The notes: generated by a model not told the origin, from the sequence alone. Positions 1 through 8,024 are shown, numbered from the stretch's first letter. The stretch is DNA of 25,739 nt from JANYHF01 sp031393505 (GCA_031393505.1 JANMVX010000313.1:1-25739); one strand, 5' to 3'. Program-made: numbers and translations.

Positions 1-49
1 GCCCAGCAGTGCCATCCTCGGGACAAGCCCGAGGATGGCACTGCTGGGC
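1..49. repeat. Perfect palindromic intergenic repeat
   Basis: Positions 1-22 and 28-49 are exact reverse complements, a 22-bp arm around the 5-nt loop ACAAG. The core CCTCGGGACAAGCCCGAGG resembles dispersed palindromes scattered between genes in Rhizobiales chromosomes. It lies 40 bp beyond the stop codon of the minus-strand gene at 90-581, so it could also end or stabilise that transcript, but there is no T-run. The window edge may cut a longer element. Confidence 0.75.
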
Positions 50-89
50 ACCGATTGACTGACCGGCGGCAATTGAATGAATCACAACC

Positions 90-581
90 CTAGCAGAGAT
101 AGACCGGTGCCGCCGCCGGTTCTGCGTTGAACTCGGCGAACAGGCCGGCTTGCAGATCCGAGGTTACTTTGTTGCGGGTCTCGGCGTCGCTGGCGATCAG
201 GTGCACGTGCACCTCGTTGGCGCCCAGCTGGGCGGCTCGATGGCGAATTTCAGCCAGATTCAACGACCAGGCCTCGGCCGAGACAGTACCTATGCGGAGT
301 GGCGAGCGCCTGCCCTGAGCATCGCAACGCACCAGAACATAGGTGCAAGCTGGCACGCGCGGGCAGCCGATCAGATCGAAAATGGTGTGGACATAGCGGC
401 GGCCGGACACGCCCGACCAGAACTGAAAGGCTGGTTTGTCGCGCAGTTCAGGCCGTTGCGGCGCGGACGACTGCTGCAGGGCCTGCTGGGCAAACCCGAA
501 GCTCGATTCGATTGCGCGCATGACCATACCCATGACGTCGACCCTGTCAGTTACGCCGGCGGTCGGCCGGTCTTGCTTCAT
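90..581 (-). CDS. Hypothetical protein, possibly a degenerate GIY-YIG-like fold
   Basis: A 163-residue protein with an ATG start at 581 and no clear Shine-Dalgarno sequence; the upstream DNA is AT-rich (TATAAA about 20 nt before the start). It has no signal peptide or membrane segment. The N-terminal 50 residues are low in conserved features. Residues 55-150 look like a folded domain: a Trp-Ser-Gly-x-Ser-Gly-x-x-Tyr-Val-His stretch near 55-65, a strand with Tyr-Val-Leu-Val near 81-84, Arg-Ile-Gly near 97-99, and Gly-Ala-Asn-Glu-Val-His-Val-His near 120-127. The order Tyr-strand, x-Ile-Gly, His-Val-His loosely recalls GIY-YIG-type domains, but the first Tyr-Ile-Gly tyrosine is replaced by Arg. 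Function unknown. Coding status is supported by length, composition and the protein-like pattern; the plus-strand frames over it look like shadows. Confidence 0.6.
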   Translation of the reverse strand: MKQDRPTAGVTDRVDVMGMVMRAIESSFGFAQQALQQSSAPQRPELRDKPAFQFWSGVSGRRYVHTIFDLIGCPRVPACTYVLVRCDAQGRRSPLRIGTVSAEAWSLNLAEIRHRAAQLGANEVHVHLIASDAETRNKVTSDLQAGLFAEFNAEPAAAPVYLC

Positions 582-688
582 CGATACACAAATAGAGTTT
601 ATAGGTGTTTTCGAGCAGAACTGTGGCCATCACCGAACGGCTAAGGCAACATTGCGGCTTGGACTTGGCAAATTTTTGCTGACTTCCG

Positions 689-2158
689 CTAAATCCCGGT
701 GATCGGAACCAGATGGCTGCCATCGATGAAGCGCGAATAGCGGAACGGGCGCGGATCGACGATTGGCCGGTTGCCGCTGACCAGATCGGCCATCAGACGG
801 CCGGCTCCGGGACCGATGCCAAAGCCGTGGCCAGAGAACCCGGTGGCCAGGAAAAAGCCCGGCAGTTTCGAGACCTCGTCGATGACCGGTACGGCATCGG
901 GCGTGGCGTCGATCAGTCCGGCCCAACTCTCGCTGATGCGGGCCTCGCGAAAGCGTGGGAAATAGCTGCCCAGGCCCTCGAAGGCCTGGCGCAGGATCGA
1001 GGTTACCGGCAACGGATCGAGCACGCGCACCATCTCGAACGGGCTGACCTGATCGAGCTGCCAGTGGCGGGCCAGACTCATATCTTCGAGGAAGCGGCGG
1101 CCCAGACGTAGCCGCAGGCCGCGCCAATCCATGCGCAGCGCCGGCAGGAACTTGAAAAACAAGCGGAAACTATCCGGGACAAGGTCGGCGACACTGAGAT
1201 GCCGGTGCGCGACGGTGTAGCCGCCATCCTGGCGCTTGCGGACGGCAAACTTGCCGCCCGCCATCGAGCGTTCGACGCCGGCATCGAGTGGCTGGGTGCG
1301 CATCACCGAGTTGACAACACCGAGTTGTGGCAGCGCGATCCCGATTGGTCCACAGAACAATCGCGACCAGGCGCCACCGGCCAGCACGGCGCTATTGCAG
1401 CGTATGGTGCCGCGTTCGGTGACGACCGCGGACAGCCTGCCCGCGCTGGTCTCGAGGCCGCGCACGGCGCAATTGAGATGTATGCTGGCGCCGCGTCGCC
1501 GGGCCGCGCGAGCAAACGCGGGCGCGGCTTTCTGCGGCTCGGCGCGGCCGTCGCTGGGCGTATAAAGGCCGCCAGCCCAAGTGCGGGTGCAACCGGGCTG
1601 CAACCGCTCGGCCTCGGCCCCCGAGACCATCCGAGTATCGAGCTGATGCAATCTGGCATGCTCGAGAAAGGCCGCCTTGGCCGCCAGCTCGGCTTCGGTT
1701 TCGCACAGATAGAGAATGCCGGACGGCGTGAAGCCGGTCGGCTCGCCAAGCCGCGCATCCAGGCTGCGCCACAGCTTCAGGCTTTCGACGATCAAGGGCA
1801 ACTCGCGCGGGTCGCGGCCCATCTGTCGGCACCAGCCCCAGTTGCGGCTTGACTGCTCGCAGGCAATCTCGTGTTTTTCGCACAGCGCCACGGACATGCC
1901 GCGCTCGGCCAGGAAATAGGCGGTAGCCGCACCGATGATGCCGCCGCCGATGACCACGGTATCGACGTGATTCGGCAGGGCGGCGGTGTCGGGCACGGGA
2001 TCGGGAACTGGGGCCAAGGTCGAACGACTCAATGCCGCGGAAAGGGCGCGCTGCTGGCGATGAGGCCTTGTAGCCGCGATCAACTGGTCTAGCCAGGGCA
2101 TGCCGGTCGCAGAGTTATCGGCGGCACCCCGCGGCGCCGTAACACTCAGCGTTAACAT
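689..2158 (-). CDS. FAD-dependent oxidoreductase, DadA/DAO family
   Basis: A cytosolic or membrane-peripheral flavoprotein of the D-amino-acid-oxidase/glycine-oxidase-like family (PF01266), expected to oxidise an amine or amino acid; the substrate cannot be read from sequence. A Rossmann dinucleotide site Gly-Gly-Gly-Ile-Ile-Gly lies about 65-75 residues from the start, followed by an acidic residue at the end of strand 2 (Leu-Cys-Glu-Lys) and the Ser-Ser-Arg-Asn-Trp-Gly segment usual after the FAD site. Near the C-terminus, Gly-His-Gly-Phe-Gly-Ile-Gly-Pro-Gly-Ala-Gly is the second FAD-contacting motif. The N-terminal extension before the Rossmann fold is long. I chose ATG 2158 (489 residues); TTG 2170 and ATG 2101 are also possible, and none has a convincing ribosome-binding site. 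It is divergent from the GGDEF-EAL gene with under 70 bp between the starts, so their promoters must be close or overlapping. Confidence 0.85.
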   Translation of the reverse strand: MLTLSVTAPRGAADNSATGMPWLDQLIAATRPHRQQRALSAALSRSTLAPVPDPVPDTAALPNHVDTVVIGGGIIGAATAYFLAERGMSVALCEKHEIACEQSSRNWGWCRQMGRDPRELPLIVESLKLWRSLDARLGEPTGFTPSGILYLCETEAELAAKAAFLEHARLHQLDTRMVSGAEAERLQPGCTRTWAGGLYTPSDGRAEPQKAAPAFARAARRRGASIHLNCAVRGLETSAGRLSAVVTERGTIRCNSAVLAGGAWSRLFCGPIGIALPQLGVVNSVMRTQPLDAGVERSMAGGKFAVRKRQDGGYTVAHRHLSVADLVPDSFRLFFKFLPALRMDWRGLRLRLGRRFLEDMSLARHWQLDQVSPFEMVRVLDPLPVTSILRQAFEGLGSYFPRFREARISESWAGLIDATPDAVPVIDEVSKLPGFFLATGFSGHGFGIGPGAGRLMADLVSGNRPIVDPRPFRYSRFIDGSHLVPITGI

Positions 2159-2226
2159 AGCTTTAGACAACGGTAGATACAGTGTGTTTGGAATTCCAGG
2201 TGGGATTCCGATGCGACACTCAGGCC

Positions 2227-4338
2227 ATGAGCGGGTTCAGCGTGCAGGCGGCTTCCTTTCTTGCCCGAATGGTCGGCAGGTTATCCGGCGCGTGCGCCAG
2301 AGGGCTGCGGCACGCCGCGCTGGCAAGGCGCGCAGGCTCCGAACTCGGGCGCAGAGTGATCCGTGGTCTGGCGCGCGTCGGTTTCAAAGGCAAGCTCGCC
2401 TATGCGCTGACCGGGCTACTGTTCTTCACCTTGGTTGCCAGCGGCTTTGGCATCATGAGCAGCGCCTGGCGCCAGATCCTAACCGCCGAAGCCGAATCGA
2501 CCGCCCGCGCAACGGCAAATTTCCTGACCGCCAATCTTGACGATCTGCCGGCGATCCTGGCCGGGCGCGCCCCTAGTGCCAGTTCGGCGCTGCTGCTGCA
2601 GCGCGCCCATGGCGATGGCCGGATTTTCACCATTTGCATTGTCGATGCCAATGGCGCCGAGGTCTACAAATCCGCGGGCGTGGGGCCGCTGCGGCCCGAC
2701 CAGTTCAACAACAACGAGCTGGCGCAGCTCATGGGCATGCTGCGCCAGGGCGCGGTGATCGTGCAAAGCCAGCCTGCAACCTCAGGCAGCCAAGCGATCC
2801 AAGTCAGCCGAGCCATCGTGCCGATTACGCGGCGCGGCGTGTTCACCGGTGCCTATGAGGTGCTGATCGACACCACGTCGAACTATAATGCGCTCTATCG
2901 CATTCTCAGCAGCGCGAGCATCTCCTTCGGCCTCATTCTGGTCGTGGCGTTCGGGCTGCCGGGGATCGGGTTCTGGCTGCGAACCCGGCAAAAAGAGCAG
3001 GCGGAGCACAAACTCGATTTCCTTTCTCAGTACGATGCGCTGACGGCGCTTGCCAACCGCGCCAGCCTGATGCGGCGGCTGGAGAGCCTGCTGCCGGCGG
3101 AGTCGGGACCTCTGCCAGGAGTTGCCGTCCTCTCCATGGACCTCGATCACTTCAAGGACATCAATGGTGCGCTGGGCCACGAGGCCGGCGATCAACTGCT
3201 CCGGGACGTCGCCAACCGGCTGAGCGGCACCTTGCGGACGGGCGAGTTTGTCGCGCGCGCTGGCGGCGATGAGTTCATCATCGTGCAGGAAGATACCAAG
3301 GACCGCGCCAGCGTCGGCGATCTGGCGCAACGGCTGTTGAGGAGCTTTGCCCGTCCCTTCCTGGTCTGCGACCAGCCGACCCGCATCGGCCCGAGTATTG
3401 GCGTTGCGCTCAGCCCCGAGGACGGCACCGAGCCGGAGACCTTGATCCGCAATGCCAATCTCGCGCTGCAGGCGGTCAAGGCAAACGGACGCGGTGCCTT
3501 TAAGTTCTACGAAGGCGCCATGGACCTGCAGTCGCAGCGCCGCCGCGCCATCGCCAGCCAAGTGCGCGTGGCCTGCGAAAACGGCGGCTTCCAACTGAAT
3601 TTCCAGCCCGTCTACAGTCTGGCCACCGGCCTGCTGTCGGGCTTTGAGTCGCTGGTACGCCTGCCGCAGGCCGACGGCAGCATGGTGCCGCCGTCAGAAT
3701 TCATTCCGGCAGCAGAAGAACTCGGTCTGATTACCAAGATCGGTGCCTATGTGCTCGAGACTGCCTGCGCGCAGGCCGCGCTGTGGCCGGACGATCTGAC
3801 CGTGGCGGTCAACATCTCGCCGGCCGAGTTCCGCGAAGGCAATGTGGTCGAGCGGGTCGCGACCGCGCTGGCCAAGAGCGGTCTCAGCGCTGAACGGCTG
3901 GAAATCGAAGTGACCGAGGGCGTGCTGCTCAGCGACACCGAAACCACGCGGCGCACCATGGAGGGCCTGAAAAAGCTCGGCGTCGCGATCGTGCTGGACG
4001 ATTTCGGTACCGGCTATTCCAGCCTCAGCTACCTGTGGCAGTTCCGCTTCGACAAGATCAAGATCGATCAGTCATTCGTGCGTGCCATCGGCAAGGGCAA
4101 TAACGTCACCGACATCATCCGTACCATCATCGCACTCGGCCGCGCGCTCGATCTGCGCGTCACGGCCGAGGGCGTCGAGACCGAAGCCCAGGCTGCGGTG
4201 CTCAAGGCGATGCGCTGCGACCTGGTGCAGGGCTATCTCTACGGGGTGCCGGTGGCGCAGCCCGATGTGCCCGCATACGTGGCAAGGCCGCTGCCACACA
4301 GTCTTGCCGCCGCCGCCTCGCTGCGCGTGGTCGGCTGA
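2227..4338 (+). CDS. Membrane GGDEF-EAL cyclic-di-GMP signalling protein
   Basis: A predicted inner-membrane protein of about 703 residues that makes and/or breaks cyclic di-GMP. Membrane segment 1 lies at about residues 57-77, a sensory region of about 150 residues (probably periplasmic) follows, and membrane segment 2 is at about 232-251. The GGDEF domain keeps an intact Gly-Gly-Asp-Glu-Phe signature at 346-350 and the Asp-His-Phe-Lys-Asp-Ile-Asn metal/substrate motif. The inhibitory I-site position five residues upstream reads Arg-Thr-Gly-Glu rather than Arg-x-x-Asp. The EAL domain starts with Glu-Ser-Leu at 474-476 and keeps the Val-Asn-Ile-Ser, Glu-Val-Thr-Glu, Asp-Asp-Phe-Gly-Thr-Gly (about 591-596), Lys-Ile-Asp and Glu-Gly-Val-Glu motifs. 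Both activities therefore look possible. ATG 2227 was chosen over the in-frame GTG 2182; neither has a strong Shine-Dalgarno. Confidence 0.92.
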   Translation: MSGFSVQAASFLARMVGRLSGACARGLRHAALARRAGSELGRRVIRGLARVGFKGKLAYALTGLLFFTLVASGFGIMSSAWRQILTAEAESTARATANFLTANLDDLPAILAGRAPSASSALLLQRAHGDGRIFTICIVDANGAEVYKSAGVGPLRPDQFNNNELAQLMGMLRQGAVIVQSQPATSGSQAIQVSRAIVPITRRGVFTGAYEVLIDTTSNYNALYRILSSASISFGLILVVAFGLPGIGFWLRTRQKEQAEHKLDFLSQYDALTALANRASLMRRLESLLPAESGPLPGVAVLSMDLDHFKDINGALGHEAGDQLLRDVANRLSGTLRTGEFVARAGGDEFIIVQEDTKDRASVGDLAQRLLRSFARPFLVCDQPTRIGPSIGVALSPEDGTEPETLIRNANLALQAVKANGRGAFKFYEGAMDLQSQRRRAIASQVRVACENGGFQLNFQPVYSLATGLLSGFESLVRLPQADGSMVPPSEFIPAAEELGLITKIGAYVLETACAQAALWPDDLTVAVNISPAEFREGNVVERVATALAKSGLSAERLEIEVTEGVLLSDTETTRRTMEGLKKLGVAIVLDDFGTGYSSLSYLWQFRFDKIKIDQSFVRAIGKGNNVTDIIRTIIALGRALDLRVTAEGVETEAQAAVLKAMRCDLVQGYLYGVPVAQPDVPAYVARPLPHSLAAAASLRVVG

Positions 4339-5106
4339 TCAGCCGCCGCGTTTGCCGAGCCAGCCGACGACCGCGTCCTGCAGGTTGGCGGTGACGCCAA
4401 ACCAGTTCTGGTCATGCGGCAGCAGGTGATCCTGGAACGCAATCCACAACGGCTTCTTCAGTACCACATCGAGGAAATCGTGGGTCGGCGGCGCGAACCA
4501 GAACACCAGCGCCAGTGCCGCCGCCATGGCCAGCGAGGCGCCCGGATGCTGGAAATCGGCCAGCTTCAAGGCTGAGCCGAAAGACGCCTTGATCTTATTG
4601 TTGAAGACATCGACGCTGTAGATCTCGTCCAGCAGCAGATGCGAGAGAAAGCCGAGCAGCACGAATGAGCCCGCGAGCCAAGCCAGCCCCGGTCCGTGAC
4701 CAAGCCCGCGCACATAGAAGATTGCGGTGAGGCAAGCAAAGAACAGCCCGGCGATCAGCGAGTGGAAGATACCGCGGTGATGCGAGATGTGGTGGAAGAT
4801 GTTGTGGCCAACGAAGCGGATGCCAAGGAAAGTTGCGGTCCAAAGCAGCCACATTTCGGCAATCGAGTAGCGGGCGCCGACATTGAACATGACGGCGAAG
4901 GCGATGACGATGCCGAGCCCCGTGAACAGCAGCTGCGATGGGCGCGAACTGCCAAGATCGATGTCGGGTAAGATGGCGCCGACCGCACCGGCGCAGGCCA
5001 GCGTGACGATGTCGCTCTGTGGCACCATGCCGGACGCCTGGGTGAGCGTCGCGAGCGCGCCGCTGCCGATGATGCCGACGGCAAGATGGGTAGCGAAATT
5101 GGCCAT
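4339..5106 (-). CDS. YdjM-family membrane-bound metal-dependent hydrolase
   Basis: A 255-residue multi-pass membrane protein of the LexA-binding, inner-membrane metal-dependent hydrolase family (YdjM/DUF457, PF04307). It begins Met-Ala-Asn-Phe-x-Thr-His-Leu, then Leu-Pro-Asp-Ile-Asp-Leu near residues 53-58, then His-His-Ile-Ser-His-His-Arg-Gly-x-x-His-Ser near 103-114, and Ser-His-Leu-Leu-Leu-Asp-Glu near 153-159. These His/Asp clusters are the expected metal ligands. Four or more hydrophobic segments are visible. The ATG at 5106 is preceded by GGAGG with a 9-nt spacer. The open frame continues upstream to 5679, but that extension overlaps the acetyltransferase gene in another frame and has no membrane-protein character, so it is not coding. 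The stop codon directly abuts that of the convergent GGDEF-EAL gene. The physiological substrate is unknown for this family. Confidence 0.87.
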   Translation of the reverse strand: MANFATHLAVGIIGSGALATLTQASGMVPQSDIVTLACAGAVGAILPDIDLGSSRPSQLLFTGLGIVIAFAVMFNVGARYSIAEMWLLWTATFLGIRFVGHNIFHHISHHRGIFHSLIAGLFFACLTAIFYVRGLGHGPGLAWLAGSFVLLGFLSHLLLDEIYSVDVFNNKIKASFGSALKLADFQHPGASLAMAAALALVFWFAPPTHDFLDVVLKKPLWIAFQDHLLPHDQNWFGVTANLQDAVVGWLGKRGG

Positions 5107-5350
5107 GGCGCGGAGCCTCCGAGTGTTGCGTGGGTTCACATCAACGCAAACACCAAGGCGCGAACCGGAGGGCGCCGAGCAGCCAATAGGCTGAGCTGAT
5201 TCGCATGGGCCGCGGCAAGGGCGAACTGTTGAAAAGCTGTGGATAACGCAGGCGCCAAGCGTTTCAACGCAGCGCCAGTTCGGTTTGCGCGCGCCCGCCA
5301 CTACCAAACCAAGACAGCACTTGGCCGGACCACAAAGGTAGCATGAGACG

Positions 5351-5959
5351 TCACACTCGTGTTGGCGGCAGGGCTGGCGGCATCGTCTTGAGCGCGGCGA
5401 TGTAGTCGTCGTCCTCGGCCTCTTCGTCGATGAAGCGCTCGGCAAAGACGCGGAAGCCGGCGCGCTTGTAGGTATCGACGGCGCTCGCACTATCCAAGAC
5501 ATCCGTATGCAGCCAGATCCGGTCAGGTGCATGCTCGCGCCAATGGGCTCGTAGTGCCGTATCCAGCAGATAGGGTCCCAGACGCTTGCCCTGCATCGAC
5601 GGAATGAGCCCGAAATAGACCACTTCGCTGTCGGGCGGCCGGGCGCGGCCAAGTTCGCAAAAGCCGGCGCGAATGCCATTTGCCGTCAACACGAAGACGT
5701 CGGTGGTCGGCCGGTCCAGGAAGGCTGCCAGGTCCTTGCGGCTCATTTTGCTGCGGCCGTCCCAGCCCAGCGGCCCGCCGACCGCCTGGAACAGGTCGAG
5801 GTAGTCGTCAACCGACAACGTTGACGTCGACACGGCAAGCCCGGGCACCGGCGGTTTCATCGCCGGCCCTTTGGGTGGCCCGAGGCATTCGAGATAGGTT
5901 GTACGCAACAGACCCATACCTTTGCTTTTTTGCTGGCGCCAAAATGTTCTCGCATGCAC
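5351..5959 (-). CDS. GNAT family N-acetyltransferase
   Basis: A 202-residue acetyltransferase of the GCN5 fold, transferring an acetyl group from acetyl-CoA to an unknown amine. Motif A is visible as Tyr-Phe-Gly-Leu-Ile-Pro followed by Gln-Gly-Lys-Arg-Leu-Gly, the Q-x-x-R-x-G acetyl-CoA pyrophosphate loop. The later Leu-Asp-x-x-x-Ala-x-x-x-Tyr-Lys-Arg-Ala-Gly-Phe segment is motif B. The start is GTG 5959, preceded by AAAGGAG with a 7-nt spacer. ATG 5917 is an alternative with a poor ribosome-binding site. The gene follows htpG on the same strand by 48 bp and may be read through from it. The start region sits in an inverted repeat (5956-5965 with 5987-5996, 9 of 10 matches), which places the Shine-Dalgarno in the loop and the start codon in a stem. 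Confidence 0.85.
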   Translation of the reverse strand: MHARTFWRQQKSKGMGLLRTTYLECLGPPKGPAMKPPVPGLAVSTSTLSVDDYLDLFQAVGGPLGWDGRSKMSRKDLAAFLDRPTTDVFVLTANGIRAGFCELGRARPPDSEVVYFGLIPSMQGKRLGPYLLDTALRAHWREHAPDRIWLHTDVLDSASAVDTYKRAGFRVFAERFIDEEAEDDDYIAALKTMPPALPPTRV

Positions 5960-6007
5960 CCGGCGACTCCTTTGCTGAAAGCCGGCCGTCGGGTGCGCTT
6001 GGGCGCG

Positions 6008-7891
6008 TCAAGGGTTTGCGAGCAAAACGCGGTTCATGCGTTCGGCGAATTTGGCCGGATCCTCGGGTGCCCCGCCTTCCAGGATGCGTGCCTGATCTAG
6101 GAGCAGCCAAGCCAAGTCGTCAAACGACGCTTTGTCGCCGCTGCGTGATCTATCCAGATTTTCCACCAGCTTGTGGCCGGCATTGATCTCCAGTACCGGC
6201 GCGGTCGTGGTACGTCCGCCCTGCTTGGACATGATCTTGTCCATACCGCGATCCGGCCCCATGGTGGAGGCAACCAGACAAGCTGGACTGTCGATCAATC
6301 GGCTCGATATCTTGACGTCGGAAACCGCCGAACCATAGACCCGTTTCATGGCTTCGACCAGCAGCACGGATTTTGCCGAAGCCGCGGCCGGCGCCTTGGC
6401 GCCATCGGGAAGCGCAATAGCCTCCAGCTTGGCATCGCCCTGCGTCACCGAGCGGAACGGCTTGCCCTCGTAGCCGAGCGCCGTCATGACCCAGAAGTTG
6501 TCGACCGGATCGGCCAGCAGCAGCACCTCGACACCGCGGGCGCGGAAGCCCTCCAAGTGTGGACTCGCCTTCAGCCGCTCCAGCGAGTCGCCGGTGAGAT
6601 AGTAGATTTCGGTCTGGTTCGGTTTCAACGCGCCGGTATAGTCCTGCAGCGAGCGCGGCTTGCCACCGTCCGCCGTCGAGGCAAAGCGCACCAGCTGGTA
6701 AAGCGCGTCGCGCCGCTCGTGGTCCTCATAGAGACCTTCCTTCAGCACCGCGCCGAAATTCTCCCACAGTTTGGCATAGCCGTCGGCGTCCTTTTCTGCG
6801 AGCGTCTTCAGTTCCGACAGCACCCGATTGGTCAGCGCCTTGCGGATGGCCGCGACCATCGGATTGTTCTGCAGCATTTCGCGCGAGATGTTCAGCGGCA
6901 TGTCGGCACTGTCGACCACGCCACGCACAAAGCGCAAATAGGACGGCAGCAGATCGGCGTCATCGGTGATGAAAACACGACGCACATAAAGACGGATACG
7001 TCCCTTGCGGTGCACGTCGAACAAGTCGAACGGCCGGCTGCCGGGTACGAACAGCAGCACGGTGTATTCGTGGCGGCCCTCGGCGCGGTAGTGGATGGTC
7101 ACCGCGGGGTCATCGAACTGCAGCGAGGAGCCCTGGTAGAACTCCTTGTACTGCTCGGGCGTGATCTCGGTTTTCGGTTTGCTCCAGAGCGCGCTGGCGC
7201 TGTTGATCTGGCGCGCCGCGTCCTCGCCCTCGGCTGGCTGGACGTCGATCAGGCGGATGGGAAACAGGATGTGGTCGGAATAGGAGCGAACGATATCTTC
7301 GATCCGGCTCTGTTCTAGAAAGTCCGACGCGTCCTCCTTCATGTGCAGGATGACGCTGGTGCCGCGCGGGGTGGTTGCGGCCTCGTCCGCTGCGATGGCT
7401 TCAATGCTGAATCCGCCGCCGCCGGTCGAGGTCCAGCGATTGGCTTCGGCGGTGCCGGCCTTGCGGCTGACCACCTCTACTTTGGCCGCGACCATGAAGG
7501 CCGAATAGAAGCCGACGCCGAACTGGCCGATCAGATTGCCGCCCGCCTTGTCGGCGGCGACCTGGTCGAGAAACGCCTTGGTGCCGGAGCGCGCGATGGT
7601 GCCGAGATTTTCGATCATCTCATCGGCACCCATGCCGATGCCATTGTCGCGGATCAGCAGCGTGCGCTTGGCGCTGTCCGGCTCGATGGAAATGGCGAGC
7701 TCGCTGCCATCGCCCGCCGTCAGGCTCGGTGTGGTCAGGGCGAGATAGCGCAGCTTGTCGAGCGCATCGGAGGCATTGGCGATCAGCTCGCGCAGGAAGA
7801 TTTCCTTCTCGGTGTAGACCGAGTGGACCATCAGCTCGAGTATGCGGGCGACCTCGGCCTGGAAGACATGCTGCTGCGGCTCAAGCGTCAT
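6008..7891 (-). CDS. htpG: Molecular chaperone HtpG (Hsp90)
   Basis: A 627-residue bacterial Hsp90, a cytosolic ATP-dependent homodimeric chaperone. The N-terminal GHKL ATPase domain has Asn-Ala-Ser-Asp-Ala-Leu-Asp-Lys-Leu (N box), Asp-Asn-Gly-Ile-Gly-Met (G1 box), Gly-Thr-Ile-Ala-Arg-Ser-Gly-Thr lid residues and Gln-Phe-Gly-Val-Gly-Phe-Tyr-Ser (G2 box). The middle domain carries Asn-Ile-Ser-Arg-Glu-Met-Leu-Gln with the ATP-contacting arginine. The C-terminal dimerisation region is present and lacks the eukaryotic MEEVD tail, as expected. Length matches the family. The start is ATG 7891 with AAAGG seven nt upstream; the frame is open to 7969, but that stretch contains the predicted heat-shock promoter. 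Regulation by RpoH is likely (see 7948-7974). Confidence 0.97.
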   Translation of the reverse strand: MTLEPQQHVFQAEVARILELMVHSVYTEKEIFLRELIANASDALDKLRYLALTTPSLTAGDGSELAISIEPDSAKRTLLIRDNGIGMGADEMIENLGTIARSGTKAFLDQVAADKAGGNLIGQFGVGFYSAFMVAAKVEVVSRKAGTAEANRWTSTGGGGFSIEAIAADEAATTPRGTSVILHMKEDASDFLEQSRIEDIVRSYSDHILFPIRLIDVQPAEGEDAARQINSASALWSKPKTEITPEQYKEFYQGSSLQFDDPAVTIHYRAEGRHEYTVLLFVPGSRPFDLFDVHRKGRIRLYVRRVFITDDADLLPSYLRFVRGVVDSADMPLNISREMLQNNPMVAAIRKALTNRVLSELKTLAEKDADGYAKLWENFGAVLKEGLYEDHERRDALYQLVRFASTADGGKPRSLQDYTGALKPNQTEIYYLTGDSLERLKASPHLEGFRARGVEVLLLADPVDNFWVMTALGYEGKPFRSVTQGDAKLEAIALPDGAKAPAAASAKSVLLVEAMKRVYGSAVSDVKISSRLIDSPACLVASTMGPDRGMDKIMSKQGGRTTTAPVLEINAGHKLVENLDRSRSGDKASFDDLAWLLLDQARILEGGAPEDPAKFAERMNRVLLANP

Positions 7892-7947
7892 GGGCGAACC
7901 TTTGGATGAATGGGGCGCCGCGCGACTGGCCGGACGGTACCGCCGAT

Positions 7948-7974
7948 ATATGGGCGCTAACTCCCGCAATCAAG
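7948..7974 (-). promoter_or_regulatory. Predicted RpoH (sigma-32) promoter of htpG
   Basis: Read on the minus strand, CTTGATT (7974 to 7968) is followed after 13 nt by CCCATAT (7954 to 7948). This matches the heat-shock sigma consensus CTTGAAA / CCCATnT closely, with an accepted spacer. It lies 57 bp before the htpG ATG, and htpG is a heat-shock gene in many proteobacteria. That the promoter is used is inference. Confidence 0.6.
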
Positions 7975-7997
7975 AGCCAATCCCGCCTGACAAAGCG

Positions 7998-8024
7998 AAA
8001 GGGCCGGTGGTGAGCCGGCCCTTT
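7998..8024 (-). terminator. Hairpin terminator between RNA-B and htpG
   Basis: A perfect 10-bp stem (AAAGGGCCGG at 7998-8007, CCGGCCCTTT at 8015-8024) with a 7-nt loop. The T-run is short on both strands (TTT then CGC on the minus strand; TTTT on the plus strand). No plus-strand gene runs into it, so it more likely ends the minus-strand transcript called RNA-B here and insulates the htpG promoter. Confidence 0.6.

Noticed and set aside
5239..5247. TGTGGATAA, a perfect DnaA-box match (TTATCCACA on the minus strand)
   Set aside because: It is a single box with no cluster of further boxes, no AT-rich unwinding region and no dnaA, dnaN or parAB genes nearby; a lone 9-mer is expected by chance. 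The surrounding 5107-5350 shows nothing else I can name.
5107..5679. Extension of the YdjM-like frame to 446 codons
   Set aside because: It overlaps the acetyltransferase gene and lacks membrane-protein character; ATG 5106 has a good GGAGG ribosome-binding site.
6173..7318. A 381-codon open frame on the plus strand inside htpG
   Set aside because: It is antisense to a clear Hsp90 gene, rich in His/Arg/Gln as GC-rich shadow frames are, and has no recognisable domain.
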